Shown: piece after piece, positions 51,196 through 59,163 of the stretch
How the letters are laid out: every line of letters begins with the position of its first letter
Numbering within the stretch: position 1 is the stretch's first letter
Origin: Nocardiopsis ganjiahuensis DSM 45031
Lineage (GTDB): Bacteria; Actinomycetota; Actinomycetes; Streptosporangiales; Streptosporangiaceae
Assembly (NCBI RefSeq): GCF_000341085.1
Contig: NZ_ANBA01000013.1
Coordinates: forward strand, 1-64,000
DNA length: 64,000 nucleotides
Reading direction: 5' to 3'
Position numbers and translations under genes: made by a program
Notes under the pieces: model-generated
The model's input: only the letters and a program-made list of their open reading frames with translations
Told to the model about the DNA's origin: nothing
The model's database searches: none

Positions 51196-54161
51196 GAGGT
51201 GACCTCCTCCTCGGCCCGTGCCAGGCCCTCGGAACCGGTGGTCTCCCTCGTGAGTGTCGCGTCCCGCTCGATCTGTTCGTCGATACGGGCGCCGAGACTG
51301 CGCAGGATGTCCAGGATCAGTCCGATCACCAGCAGGTACACGCCGATGTCGAAGATCAGGGAGACCGTGAGGTGCGCCTCGCCGAGGAAGCCGAAGCTGA
51401 CGTAGGTGTCTCCGCCGGCGAGGACGTCGCCGCCGAAGACGGCTCCGCCGAGAGCGGTACCCGTGGCCAGGGCCAGTCCGGCGCCGATCAGGGCACCCGG
51501 CTGGACCCACGCGGTGGCGTACAGCTCGAACCTGCCGCCCGCGAGGTAGCGGACGATGAACGCCAGGCCGGCCACGATGCCGCCCGCGAAACCGCCGCCG
51601 ACGTCGGTGTGGCCGGTCAGCAGCAGGTACACCGAGAGGATCATGATCACCGGGAAGAGGAAGCGTGAGACGACCTCGAACATGATCGACCGGCGCTCGG
51701 TCGGGAGGCTGTCGGCCCCCGGCAGCCAGGTACGGTTCCACAGCGGTTTGACGTGCATGTTCCGCGGCGCGACCCGCAGCTCGCCCAGCTCCACGGCGCC
51801 GTGCCCGTTGGTGGGCTTCGGGGGCTGGGTGACGGACACGGCCATCACACCGCCCGGGGCCTTGCGGGGCTGGGCCCGGCGGCGGACGAACATCAGGCTG
51901 GCCACGCCCGCGGCAGCCGCGGCCAGGACCGAGATCTCACCCATGGTGTCCCAGGCGCGGACGTCGACCAGGAGCACGGAGATGATGTTGTAGCCGCCGG
52001 CCTCGTGCGCCGCGGCCTCGTAGCCCTCCGACACCGACGGTTCCTGGCGTCCGGCGAGCGCGAACCAGGTCATCGCGGCCATCACGAGACCGGTGCCCGC
52101 TCCGATGGCCATGTTCCAGATACGGCGTCCCCGTAGGGCGGGAGAGGAGAAGTGGGTGGGGAAGCGGCGCAGCACCAGTACGAAGACCACCAGGCTGACG
52201 GTTTCGACGAGGAACTGGGTGAGCGCGATGTCCGGGGCGCCCTGCAGGTAGTACAGGGCCGCCACGCCGTACCCCCCGATACCGACGAGGATGACCGCGA
52301 AGAGCCGGCGTCGCACGAACAGGATCATCAGACAGGTGATCACGATGATCAGGGCCGGGATGATCTGGACCGGGGTGTCCCAGAGGCGGATCCCGGGGTT
52401 GGGCCCCTCCCAGAGCCGGCCGGTGACCATCGGGATCCCGGCGGCCACCACCAGGACGACCAGGATGGTGCCGAGGTAGACCGGCAGCGAACCGCGCTGG
52501 GTGCTACCGGTGACCTGGAGGGCCAGGTTCTCCAGACCGGCGAGCATGCGCCGGTAGTTGCGCTCGGGGTTGACGAAGGCCAGGCGGGTGCTCAGCCACG
52601 TCACGCGGTTGCGGAAGTAGAAGAGCACCAGGCCGACGGCCACGCAGACCGCGGACAGCAGGAGCGGCAGCTCCCAGCCGTGCCACAGCGCCAGGTGGGT
52701 CGTGTACTCCTCGTGCGGCCCCGGCGGGACCGTGTCCGCGTAGACCGCCAGGAAGGGGTCGGCCCAGCTGGAGAGGGGACCGCCGACGAGGCTCAGTCCG
52801 GCCAGGACCACCGCCGGCGCCAGGAACAGCGCGCCGGGGGCGTGGACCGGGGTGGGCCGCACGCCCTCCTTGTCGAGGAAGGCGCCCCAGAGGAAGCGGA
52901 GGCTGTAGGCGACCGTGAAGGTGGAGCCCAGGACCAGGCCGACCAGGACCAGGGTGTCGAGCGTGCCGCCGTGGGTGAAGGCGCCGAAGGCGAGTTCCTT
53001 GGCGGCGAAGCCCGCGGTGGGCGGCAGGCCGGACATGGAGGCCAGCACCACGACCGAGACCCAGAAGGTCGTCGGCATGGACCTGCGCAGGCCGGACAGC
53101 TCGCGCAGGTCCCTGGTCCCGGCGCTGTGGTCGATGATGCCGACCACGAGGAACAGCGGGGCCTTGAACAGCGAGTGCGCGATGAGCATCGCGATACCGG
53201 CCAGGGCGGCGGCCCGGGTCCCCGTGCCCAGCAGGGCGATGAGGAAACCGAGCTGGCTGATGGTGCCGTAGGCCAGGACCAGCTTGAGGTCGTACTGGCG
53301 CAGCGCCTTCCAGCCGCCGAAGACCATGGTGACCACACCGAAGAACAGAGCCATGCCCTGCCAGACGGCGGCGTCACCGAAGGCCGGGGTGAGGCGGGCG
53401 ACCAGGTAGACGCCGGCCTTGACCATCGCCGCGGCGTGCAGGTAACCGGAGACCGGCGTGGGAGCCTGCATGGCGGCGGGCAGCCAGAGGCTGAACGGGA
53501 ACAGCGCCGACTTGGACATCGCGCCGACCATGATCAGCACGAGGGAGGCGTTGACCACGGCACCGCCCGCGGGCGGATCGGCGACGATCTCGGAGATCAC
53601 GTAGGTCCCGGCGGCCTCGCCGAGCATGATCATGCCGACCAGCATGGCCAGACCGCCGAAGGTGGTGACGGTCAGGGCCGTCATCGCCGCTCGGCGGCTC
53701 TCCTTCTTCTCGGCGTTGTGGCCGACGAGGAGGTAGGAGAAGACCGTGGTCAGTTCCCAGTAGACGAAGAGCTGGATGAGGTCGTCGGCCAGCACGAGGC
53801 CGAGCATGGCCCCGGCGAAGGCGACGAACACGCCGGCGAAACGCCCGAGGCCGGGCTCGGAGTCGTTGAAGTATCGCGCGCAGTAGAACAGGATCAGCGT
53901 GCCCACGCCGGCGGCGATGAGCGTCATGACCAGGCCGAGGGCGTCCATGTGGAGGCCGAGCCGGAGCGAGAACTGGGGTGCCCACTCGACGGACTCGGAG
54001 AGCGTCCCGCCGTTCAGGACGGTCCGGAGCTGGAAGAGGGCCCACACGGTGGCCAGGCCCGGGACGATCGCCAGCGCGTAGAAACCGTTACGGCCCCAGA
54101 GGCGCACCACTAACGGCGCGACCGCAGCTGTGATGAAATGCGCGACCAGCACTGTTGTCAA
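51192..54161 (-). CDS. mnhA: Fused Mrp antiporter subunits A and B
   Basis: 989 residues from TTG 54161, which follows GGGAGGGG by about five bases. Residues ~1-780 are MrpA: a NuoL-like channel core (YWELTTVFSYLLVGHNAEKKESRRAA, SKSALFPFSLWLP) and the MrpA C-terminal helices (LQGAPDIALTQFLVETVSLV). From ~830 an MnhB domain follows (RFLFPVIMILSVYLLLTGHTDVGGGFAGG). The fusion of A and B is common in actinobacteria. It is the largest subunit and first gene of the operon, which exchanges Na+ or K+ for protons and supports pH and salt tolerance. Confidence 0.94.
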   Translation of the reverse strand: MTTVLVAHFITAAVAPLVVRLWGRNGFYALAIVPGLATVWALFQLRTVLNGGTLSESVEWAPQFSLRLGLHMDALGLVMTLIAAGVGTLILFYCARYFNDSEPGLGRFAGVFVAFAGAMLGLVLADDLIQLFVYWELTTVFSYLLVGHNAEKKESRRAAMTALTVTTFGGLAMLVGMIMLGEAAGTYVISEIVADPPAGGAVVNASLVLIMVGAMSKSALFPFSLWLPAAMQAPTPVSGYLHAAAMVKAGVYLVARLTPAFGDAAVWQGMALFFGVVTMVFGGWKALRQYDLKLVLAYGTISQLGFLIALLGTGTRAAALAGIAMLIAHSLFKAPLFLVVGIIDHSAGTRDLRELSGLRRSMPTTFWVSVVVLASMSGLPPTAGFAAKELAFGAFTHGGTLDTLVLVGLVLGSTFTVAYSLRFLWGAFLDKEGVRPTPVHAPGALFLAPAVVLAGLSLVGGPLSSWADPFLAVYADTVPPGPHEEYTTHLALWHGWELPLLLSAVCVAVGLVLFYFRNRVTWLSTRLAFVNPERNYRRMLAGLENLALQVTGSTQRGSLPVYLGTILVVLVVAAGIPMVTGRLWEGPNPGIRLWDTPVQIIPALIIVITCLMILFVRRRLFAVILVGIGGYGVAALYYLQGAPDIALTQFLVETVSLVVFVLVLRRFPTHFSSPALRGRRIWNMAIGAGTGLVMAAMTWFALAGRQEPSVSEGYEAAAHEAGGYNIISVLLVDVRAWDTMGEISVLAAAAAGVASLMFVRRRAQPRKAPGGVMAVSVTQPPKPTNGHGAVELGELRVAPRNMHVKPLWNRTWLPGADSLPTERRSIMFEVVSRFLFPVIMILSVYLLLTGHTDVGGGFAGGIVAGLAFIVRYLAGGRFELYATAWVQPGALIGAGLALATGTALGGAVFGGDVLAGGDTYVSFGFLGEAHLTVSLIFDIGVYLLVIGLILDILRSLGARIDEQIERDATLTRETTGSEGLARAEEEVTS

Positions 54162-54296
54162 TGCGCCCCTCCCGGACCGGTCCGGGCCCACCCGGGTGTT
54201 CGGGCGGACGTCCACTGCCCCCGCAGCAGATGACTCCAGCCACAAGCGGACCAGTGGACGGGGTGTCGTTACCGTTTCGAGGGGGCATGGAACTAC

Positions 54297-54346
54297 TTGA
54301 ACTTGCGTGCGCAAGCTATTTAATAGCTAGGCTATACAAACGTCAA
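54297..54346. promoter_or_regulatory. Divergent mrp/marR control region with overlapping palindromes
   Basis: Two perfect palindromes overlap by two bases: CTTGCGTGCGCAAG (54302-54315) and AGCTATTTAATAGCT (54314-54328). On the minus strand TTGACG (54346-54341) and a TTAAAT/TATTAA -10 region inside the second palindrome could drive mrp. On the plus strand TTGAAC or TTGCGT with TAGGCT (54328-54333) or TATACA (54333-54338) could drive marR. A MarR dimer bound here would block both. The region is strikingly AT-rich for the window. Confidence 0.6.
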
Positions 54347-54400
54347 ACCACCGCGCGGGTCAAGGACCTGCGTCACAGCCCAGCCTGCGAGGACCGTTTC

Positions 54401-54895
54401 GTGCCCGACGAGAGCCGTGAGCCCTGTTCCGATCAGCAGGAGTCGACCGAGCCCACCTCCGCGGAACTCGAGGAGTTCCAGCGTGTGTGGACCGAACTGA
54501 TCAACGCGGCGCTCCATGCCCGTTCCCGGGGCGGGCACGGGCATCGCGGCGCCGAGGAACTCACCCTGACACAGTCGCTGCTGATGGAAGCGGTGCGCGG
54601 CATGGACACCCCGAGTGTCGGTGCGGTTGCTCACATCGTCGGCGTGTCGTCTCCCTCGGCCACCCGCATGATCCAGCAGCTCGAACGCAAGGGGATGATG
54701 GCCCGGCGCCGTTCCGAGCGTGACGAACGCAGCACCGTCGTCACCATCACGGAGGAGGGCGAGCGGGTCCTGGCCGAGCGCCGCAAGTACATGGAGCGGA
54801 AACAGCGACAGGTCTTCGACGCTATAAGGCCGTCACTGCGCCCCGTCGTCCTCGACGTCCTGCGCGACCTGCGCGAAGCCATAGACGACACCTGA
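54401..54895 (+). CDS. MarR family transcriptional regulator
   Basis: 164 residues from GTG 54401 after GCGAGG. The winged helix is visible ([58 protein letters not shown]). It has a polar ~20-residue N-terminal arm. It is divergent from the mrp operon and likely represses it and itself through the palindromes between them; the inducing signal (for example salt, pH or a ligand) cannot be read from sequence. Confidence 0.88.
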   Translation: MPDESREPCSDQQESTEPTSAELEEFQRVWTELINAALHARSRGGHGHRGAEELTLTQSLLMEAVRGMDTPSVGAVAHIVGVSSPSATRMIQQLERKGMMARRRSERDERSTVVTITEEGERVLAERRKYMERKQRQVFDAIRPSLRPVVLDVLRDLREAIDDT

Positions 54896-54954
54896 TCCGC
54901 ACTCCGGAGCACACCCTGGAGCGACCCCTGACCCGCCCCGGCCCCGAGGGCGGG

Positions 54955-54969
54955 TCTGCCGACGGCAGA
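54955..54969 (+). promoter_or_regulatory. PopR-box-like palindrome upstream of clpP pair
   Basis: TCTGCC-GAC-GGCAGA is a perfect palindrome with a three-base spacer, followed directly by another TCTGCC half-site (54970-54975). As I recall, the published Streptomyces lividans PopR box controlling clpP3-clpP4 is TCTGCC-N3-GGCAGA, identical in form. It lies 124 bases before the first clpP gene. Confidence 0.7.
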
Positions 54970-55092
54970 TCTGCCCCGGGCCGAAAAGGTGGAGGTCGGA
55001 GCACTCCCCGGCGCAGGCTGGGATCACCGGCCGGAACGGACGCGTAGTCCGTCCCAGAGGCGCCGGGTCACCTGCTGACTCATGGGGAGCTC

Positions 55093-55749
55093 ATGCCGAT
55101 CCACCAACGGTCCGTCGCGGAGCACGCGCCGGGCGGGACCTTCGACGACCAGCTCGCCGCACGGCTGTTGCGCAGCCGTGTCGTGCTGCTGGGCACACAG
55201 GTCGACGAGGACAGCGCCAACCGGGTGTGCGCCCAGATGCTGCTGCTCGCCGACGAGGACCCGCACAAGGACATCACGCTGGCGATCAACAGCCCCGGCG
55301 GTGTCGTCTCCGCCGGACTCGCCATCTACGACACGATGAACTTCGTCCCCAACGACGTGTCCACCCTGGTCATGGGGTTCGCCGCGAGCATGGGCCAGTT
55401 CCTGGCCTGCACCGGCGCCCCCGGCAAGCGGTACAGCCTGCCGCACGCCCGGATCATGATGCACCAGCCGTCCGGCGGGCTCGGCGGCACCGCTGCCGAC
55501 ATCGCCATCCAGGCCGAGAACCTCGCGCACACCAAGCAGACGATGATCAGGCTCATCGCGCAGCACAGCGGGCAGAGCGAGGAGACCATCGCCAAGGACC
55601 AGCACCGGGACGCCTGGTTCACCGCCGAGGAGGCGCGCGACTACGGGTTCATCGACCACGTGGTCGAGAGGGTCGGGCAGATGGAGGGCGGGATGCGCCT
55701 GGGCGGGACCTCGCCCGGGTTCGTGGCACAGGCGGGAGGCACCAGGTGA
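55093..55749 (+). CDS. clpP: ATP-dependent Clp protease proteolytic subunit (ClpP3-like)
   Basis: 218 residues of the serine peptidase S14 family. The catalytic triad is intact: Ser99 in FAASMGQ, His124 in MMHQPSGG and Asp173. It assembles into a ClpP tetradecamer that degrades substrates fed by ClpX/ClpC. The sequence belongs to the second actinobacterial clpP pair (clpP3/P4 type) judging from the popR context. GGGGAGC precedes the ATG. It overlaps the second clpP by four bases. Confidence 0.92.
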   Translation: MPIHQRSVAEHAPGGTFDDQLAARLLRSRVVLLGTQVDEDSANRVCAQMLLLADEDPHKDITLAINSPGGVVSAGLAIYDTMNFVPNDVSTLVMGFAASMGQFLACTGAPGKRYSLPHARIMMHQPSGGLGGTAADIAIQAENLAHTKQTMIRLIAQHSGQSEETIAKDQHRDAWFTAEEARDYGFIDHVVERVGQMEGGMRLGGTSPGFVAQAGGTR

Positions 55750-56357
55750 GCGGGCGTTACACGGTACCGATGGTCGTCGAGCGGACCCCGAACGGGGAGC
55801 GTTCGTTCGACGTGTTCAGCCGACTCCTGTCCGAGCGGATCGTCTTCCTGGGCACCCCGATCGACGACGACGTCGCCAACGTGATCATGGCGCAGATGCT
55901 GCACCTGGACTACGAGAGCCCGGACATGGACATCCAGCTGTACATCAACTCGCCGGGCGGCTCGAACACCGCCCTGACCGCCATCTACGACACCATGCGC
56001 TTCGTCCGCGCGGACGTGGCCACGGTCTGCATGGGGCAGGCGGCCTCCGCCGCGGCCGTGCTGCTCGCCGCCGGGGCACCGGGCAAGCGGGCCGCGCTGG
56101 AACACGCCCGGGTGCTGCTGCACCAGCCCTCCACCGAAGGCCGGGGTGAGGCCGCGGACCTGGAGATCCAGGCCGCCGAGATCCTGCGGGTCCGTTCCCA
56201 GGTGGAGGAGATCCTGTCCAGGCACACCGGCCAGACCCAGGAGCAGCTGCGGGCCGACACCGACCGGGACAAGATCTTCACCGCCCAGCAGGCCAAGGAG
56301 TACGGCCTGGTGGACGGGGTCATCACGACCCGTGAGGTCTCCCCGGTCGCCGCCTGA
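55746..56357 (+). CDS. clpP: ATP-dependent Clp protease proteolytic subunit (ClpP4-like)
   Basis: 203 residues from GTG 55746, which overlaps the preceding stop (GTGA). Triad: Ser101 in GQAASAAAV, His126 in LLHQPS and Asp175. The N-terminus ([32 protein letters not shown]) is the mature-type ClpP start with a short propeptide. It probably forms mixed rings with the upstream subunit. Confidence 0.92.
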   Translation: MSGRYTVPMVVERTPNGERSFDVFSRLLSERIVFLGTPIDDDVANVIMAQMLHLDYESPDMDIQLYINSPGGSNTALTAIYDTMRFVRADVATVCMGQAASAAAVLLAAGAPGKRAALEHARVLLHQPSTEGRGEAADLEIQAAEILRVRSQVEEILSRHTGQTQEQLRADTDRDKIFTAQQAKEYGLVDGVITTREVSPVAA

Positions 56358-56391
56358 GACGGCTCCGCGGGAGGCTGGACCTGATGGGGGC

Positions 56392-56420
56392 GCGGCCCCG
56401 GGAGAAGAACCCGGGGCCGC
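56392..56420. terminator. Strong bidirectional terminator
   Basis: GCGGCCCCGGG and CCCGGGGCCGC form a perfect 11-bp stem around an AGAAGAA loop, between the convergent clpP pair and the popR-like gene; tail TGTC. Confidence 0.8.
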
Positions 56421-56501
56421 TGTCAGCGCACGGCTGGGACGGGCCGGACGCGATGCCGTCCGGGAGCGGGGCGGGGGGAAGGCCCGGTGCTGGGGGCCGG
56501 G

Positions 56502-56903
56502 TCAGGCGGCCAGGGACATGACGGTGGCCTGGTGGCCCCGGGGAGCAAGGGGAGCGCTGACACGGGCCAGGTGCGCCTGGCGCCGGCCGACCACCTCGAA
56601 GCGGGCGAGATGGGTGCGCTGGTAGAGCTGACCGAAGACGTCGGCGATGCTCAGCCCCAGAGAGCGGTAGATCGCGGCGAGGACCTCCGAGGAGGCCTCC
56701 TTGCGGCCGCGCTCGATCTCCGAAAGGTAGGGAAGGGACACCTGGGCGTCCTCGGCCACCTCGCGCAGGGTCCGGCCCTGCTCGTTACGGGTGCGGCGCA
56801 GCAGGTCACCGATGAGGTCGCGCATGAGGGGCTCGTCCGCGCGCTCTCGGGAGCGGTCACCCCTGCGAGCCTCGTCCAGAGCGTGCAGAACGCTTTCGGA
56901 CAT
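56502..56903 (-). CDS. popR: PopR/ClgR-like XRE-family activator
   Basis: 133 residues. The helix-turn-helix (LLRRTRNEQGRTLREVAEDAQVSLPYLSEIERGRKEASSEVLAAIYRSLGL) is that of ClgR/PopR, activators of clpP operons in actinobacteria. The C-terminus ends Ser-Leu-Ala-Ala, an ssrA-like tail that makes ClgR/PopR proteins ClpP substrates and closes a feedback loop. The convergent placement next to the clpP pair and the PopR-box-like palindrome upstream of that pair support PopR rather than ClgR. Confidence 0.85.
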   Translation of the reverse strand: MSESVLHALDEARRGDRSRERADEPLMRDLIGDLLRRTRNEQGRTLREVAEDAQVSLPYLSEIERGRKEASSEVLAAIYRSLGLSIADVFGQLYQRTHLARFEVVGRRQAHLARVSAPLAPRGHQATVMSLAA

Positions 56904-57020
56904 CGCTGCCTCCCCGTGTGGTCGTGTCCCGGAATGCCGAGCCTACGTCGCGCGAGTGCCGCAGCGGGAGGGGGAGCGGTGACCTTATGCGGATGGCAGA
57001 ACCCGGGGGGAGCGGTTTCG

Positions 57021-57059
57021 GGAGGTGCCGTGCCGAGCGGGGTCCGGCCCGGCACCTCC
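57021..57059 (-). terminator. Terminator of the NmrA-type reductase gene
   Basis: GGAGGTGCCG (57021-57030) and CGGCACCTCC (57050-57059) form a perfect 10-bp stem with extra GCCG/CGGC pairing inside, about 30 bases beyond the minus-strand stop at 57088. Confidence 0.7.
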
Positions 57060-57087
57060 TCGTCTCCGGCTCCGTGTCCGGGGGTGC

Positions 57088-57849
57088 TCAGCCGACGCGC
57101 GCGGCCAGGAAGTCCGACCAGGTCCGCTTGCCCACGTCCGCGCCGTCCAGAGTGAGGTTCAGCCCGGAACGGTAGGCCCTTCCGGCCGCTCCGGGGAGGG
57201 GGAACGGCAGGAACGGGCGGCGCTTCCCCTGGAGGCGCAGGTAGTCGCGCACCAGGTCCGGCATGGTGAGGACCTCAGGACCGACGAGGTCGTCGGCGCG
57301 GCCGGACGGGCCGGCGAGCGCCAGCTCCACCAACCGGGCGGCGACCTCCTCGGAGGCGACCGGCTGGAACCGCAGCCCCGTGGGCGCGGGCACCACCGGA
57401 AGCTTCGCCATCGCCCGCGCCACACCGAACACCAGGTCGTGGAACTGGGCCGCCCTCAGAACCGTCCACGGCACCCCGGACCCGATCACCGCCCGCTCCG
57501 CGGCCAGTTGGGTCCTCAGGTACCCCAGCGGCATCCGGTCCGCGCCGACCACCGAGATGTGCACCAGGTGCCGCACCTCCGCCTCGGACGCGGCCCGGGA
57601 GATGTTGCGGGCCACCTCGTCGTCGCCCTTGGGCCCGCCGGCGAGGTTCAGCACCGTCCCGATTCCGTCCAGGGCGGCGTCGATCCCGGTGTTCTCGCGC
57701 AGGTCACCGGTCACGTACTCGACCCCGTCAGCGGAGGGGCGCTCGCTCCGGCTCAGCACCCGTACCGGGAGTCCCTGCTCCGTGAGCATCCGAACGACGT
57801 GGCCGCCCAGCGTCCCGGTACCCCCGGTCACCAAGATGGTCGGTCCCAT
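57088..57849 (-). CDS. NAD(P)-binding NmrA/atypical SDR family protein
   Basis: 253 residues. The cofactor motif is ILVTGGTGTLGGHVVRML, and the body (RNISRAASEAEVRHLVHISVVGADR, GVPWTVLRAAQFHDL) is typical of NmrA-like atypical SDRs. It is probably an oxidoreductase or redox-sensing protein. ATG 57849 follows GGACGGAG; an alternative ATG at 57870 lacks a site. It is divergent from an ECF41-type sigma gene, the usual partner of such oxidoreductase/epimerase genes, and is therefore the likely target of that sigma factor. Confidence 0.85.
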   Translation of the reverse strand: MGPTILVTGGTGTLGGHVVRMLTEQGLPVRVLSRSERPSADGVEYVTGDLRENTGIDAALDGIGTVLNLAGGPKGDDEVARNISRAASEAEVRHLVHISVVGADRMPLGYLRTQLAAERAVIGSGVPWTVLRAAQFHDLVFGVARAMAKLPVVPAPTGLRFQPVASEEVAARLVELALAGPSGRADDLVGPEVLTMPDLVRDYLRLQGKRRPFLPFPLPGAAGRAYRSGLNLTLDGADVGKRTWSDFLAARVG

Positions 57850-57941
57850 GGTGTTCTCCGTCCCGCTCATAATGCACTTGTCCCGATCGGGCGTTCAGCG
57901 CTCTACTCACTGGACCCGGCGGACCGGAGGAACGTGACCGG

Positions 57942-58850
57942 ATGTGTGAAAAAAACTTTCCGACCGAGGGCTTCGAGGCGCACCGTCCCAGGCTGTGCGC
58001 GATGGCCTACCGGATGCTGGGCTCCCTGAGCGAGGCCGACGACGCCGTCCAGGAGGCCTGGATACGCTACGGCCGCACCGACACGGAGGAGATCCGGAAC
58101 CTCTCCGGGTGGCTGACCACGGTGCTGTCCCGGATCTGCCTGAACGTGCTGCGCTCCCGGGAGAACAGACGCGAGGAACCCTTCGGCGTGCACGTCCCCG
58201 ATCCGGTCGTCAGCCCCGAGAGCGGCACCGATCCGGAACGGGAGGCGCTGATCTCCGACGAGGTGGGGTTGGCCCTGATGGTGGTGCTCGACTCCCTCTC
58301 CCCGGCCGAACGCCTGGCCTTCGTCCTGCACGACCTGTTCGCCGTACCCTTCGACGGCATCGCCCCGTTGGTCGAACGCTCCACCGAGGCCACCCGAAAA
58401 CTCGCCAGCCGCGCCCGCGGCCGCGTCCGTGGCTCCGCGCCGGTGCCCGACCGCGCACTACCGGTCCAGCGCGCCGTCGTCGACGCGTTCTTCGCCGCGG
58501 CCCGGGAGGGGGAGTTCGACGCACTGCTCGCCCTCCTCGACCCGGACGTCGTCCTGCGCGGTGACGGCGGTGCCGCCCGCGCGGCCCTGACCGTCAGCCT
58601 GCGCGGAGCCAGAGCCGTCTCCGGCCAGGCGGCGTCCTTCCGCGGAACCGGCCTGGTCGTCCTCCCCGTCCTGGTCAACGGCGCCGCCGGGGTCGTGGTC
58701 CTCGCCGGAGGCCGCCCCCGGTCCGTCATGGCCTTCACCGTCACGGGCGGCAGGATCGCCGCCATCGACGTCCTCGCCGACCCCGACCGCCTCGCCGCCC
58801 TGGGCCTCGACCGGATCCCGGGCCCGGAGGGCACCGGGCCGCCCGCCTGA
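57942..58850 (+). CDS. ECF41/SigJ-like RNA polymerase sigma factor
   Basis: 302 residues. Sigma region 2 (MAYRMLGSLSEADDAVQEAWIRY) and region 4 (LDSLSPAERLAFVLHDLFAVPFDGIAPLVERSTEATRKLASRARGRVRG) are followed by a SnoaL-like domain (~175-300), the ECF41 layout in which the C-terminus modulates activity without an anti-sigma factor. The conserved DGGGK motif is altered to DGGAA here, and the end reads DPDRL in place of NPDKL. GGAGG precedes the ATG. I could not find a clean ECF41 target promoter in the short divergent spacer. Confidence 0.88.
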   Translation: MCEKNFPTEGFEAHRPRLCAMAYRMLGSLSEADDAVQEAWIRYGRTDTEEIRNLSGWLTTVLSRICLNVLRSRENRREEPFGVHVPDPVVSPESGTDPEREALISDEVGLALMVVLDSLSPAERLAFVLHDLFAVPFDGIAPLVERSTEATRKLASRARGRVRGSAPVPDRALPVQRAVVDAFFAAAREGEFDALLALLDPDVVLRGDGGAARAALTVSLRGARAVSGQAASFRGTGLVVLPVLVNGAAGVVVLAGGRPRSVMAFTVTGGRIAAIDVLADPDRLAALGLDRIPGPEGTGPPA

Positions 58851-58856
58851 GGGGAC

Positions 58857-58890
58857 GGGGCCGGCCCGGACAGCGGCGGGGCCCGGCCCC
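58857..58890 (+). terminator. Probable terminator after the sigma factor gene
   Basis: GGGGCCGG and CCGGCCCC form a perfect 8-bp stem with an 18-base loop, starting six bases after the stop codon. Confidence 0.5.
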
Positions 58891-59163
58891 GGGGTGCTCC
58901 CCCGGCGGGGCCGGTGCACGTGCGGAGGAATGTGCAGGGGAATGGGCGGTGGTACGTGCGCAATTGCCGTGCACTTATTGGCGAATGCTAGCGCCGTCGC
59001 GTCGGAATGTATACAGCGGGTCCGATGTGGGCTTTTGCTGGTGCTGTTTCCCTGGGGATTTCGCGGAATAGTGCCTGTTCAGGGCAGGTTTGTTTTGGCC
59101 ATGTTGCAGATGTCCGAATCATTGATCTTGGCAATCCGTAATCCGGGATGTCATTATGGTTCG

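Noticed and set aside
51199..54113. His/Asp/Gln-rich plus-strand frames opposite mnhA
   Set aside because: Typical antisense shadows of a hydrophobic membrane protein; no motifs or ribosome sites.
57871..57941. Possible ECF41 promoter between the sigma factor and the reductase gene
   Set aside because: TGTCCC followed by TCTA at about the right distance only partly resembles the known -35/-10 pair, so I did not list it as a site.
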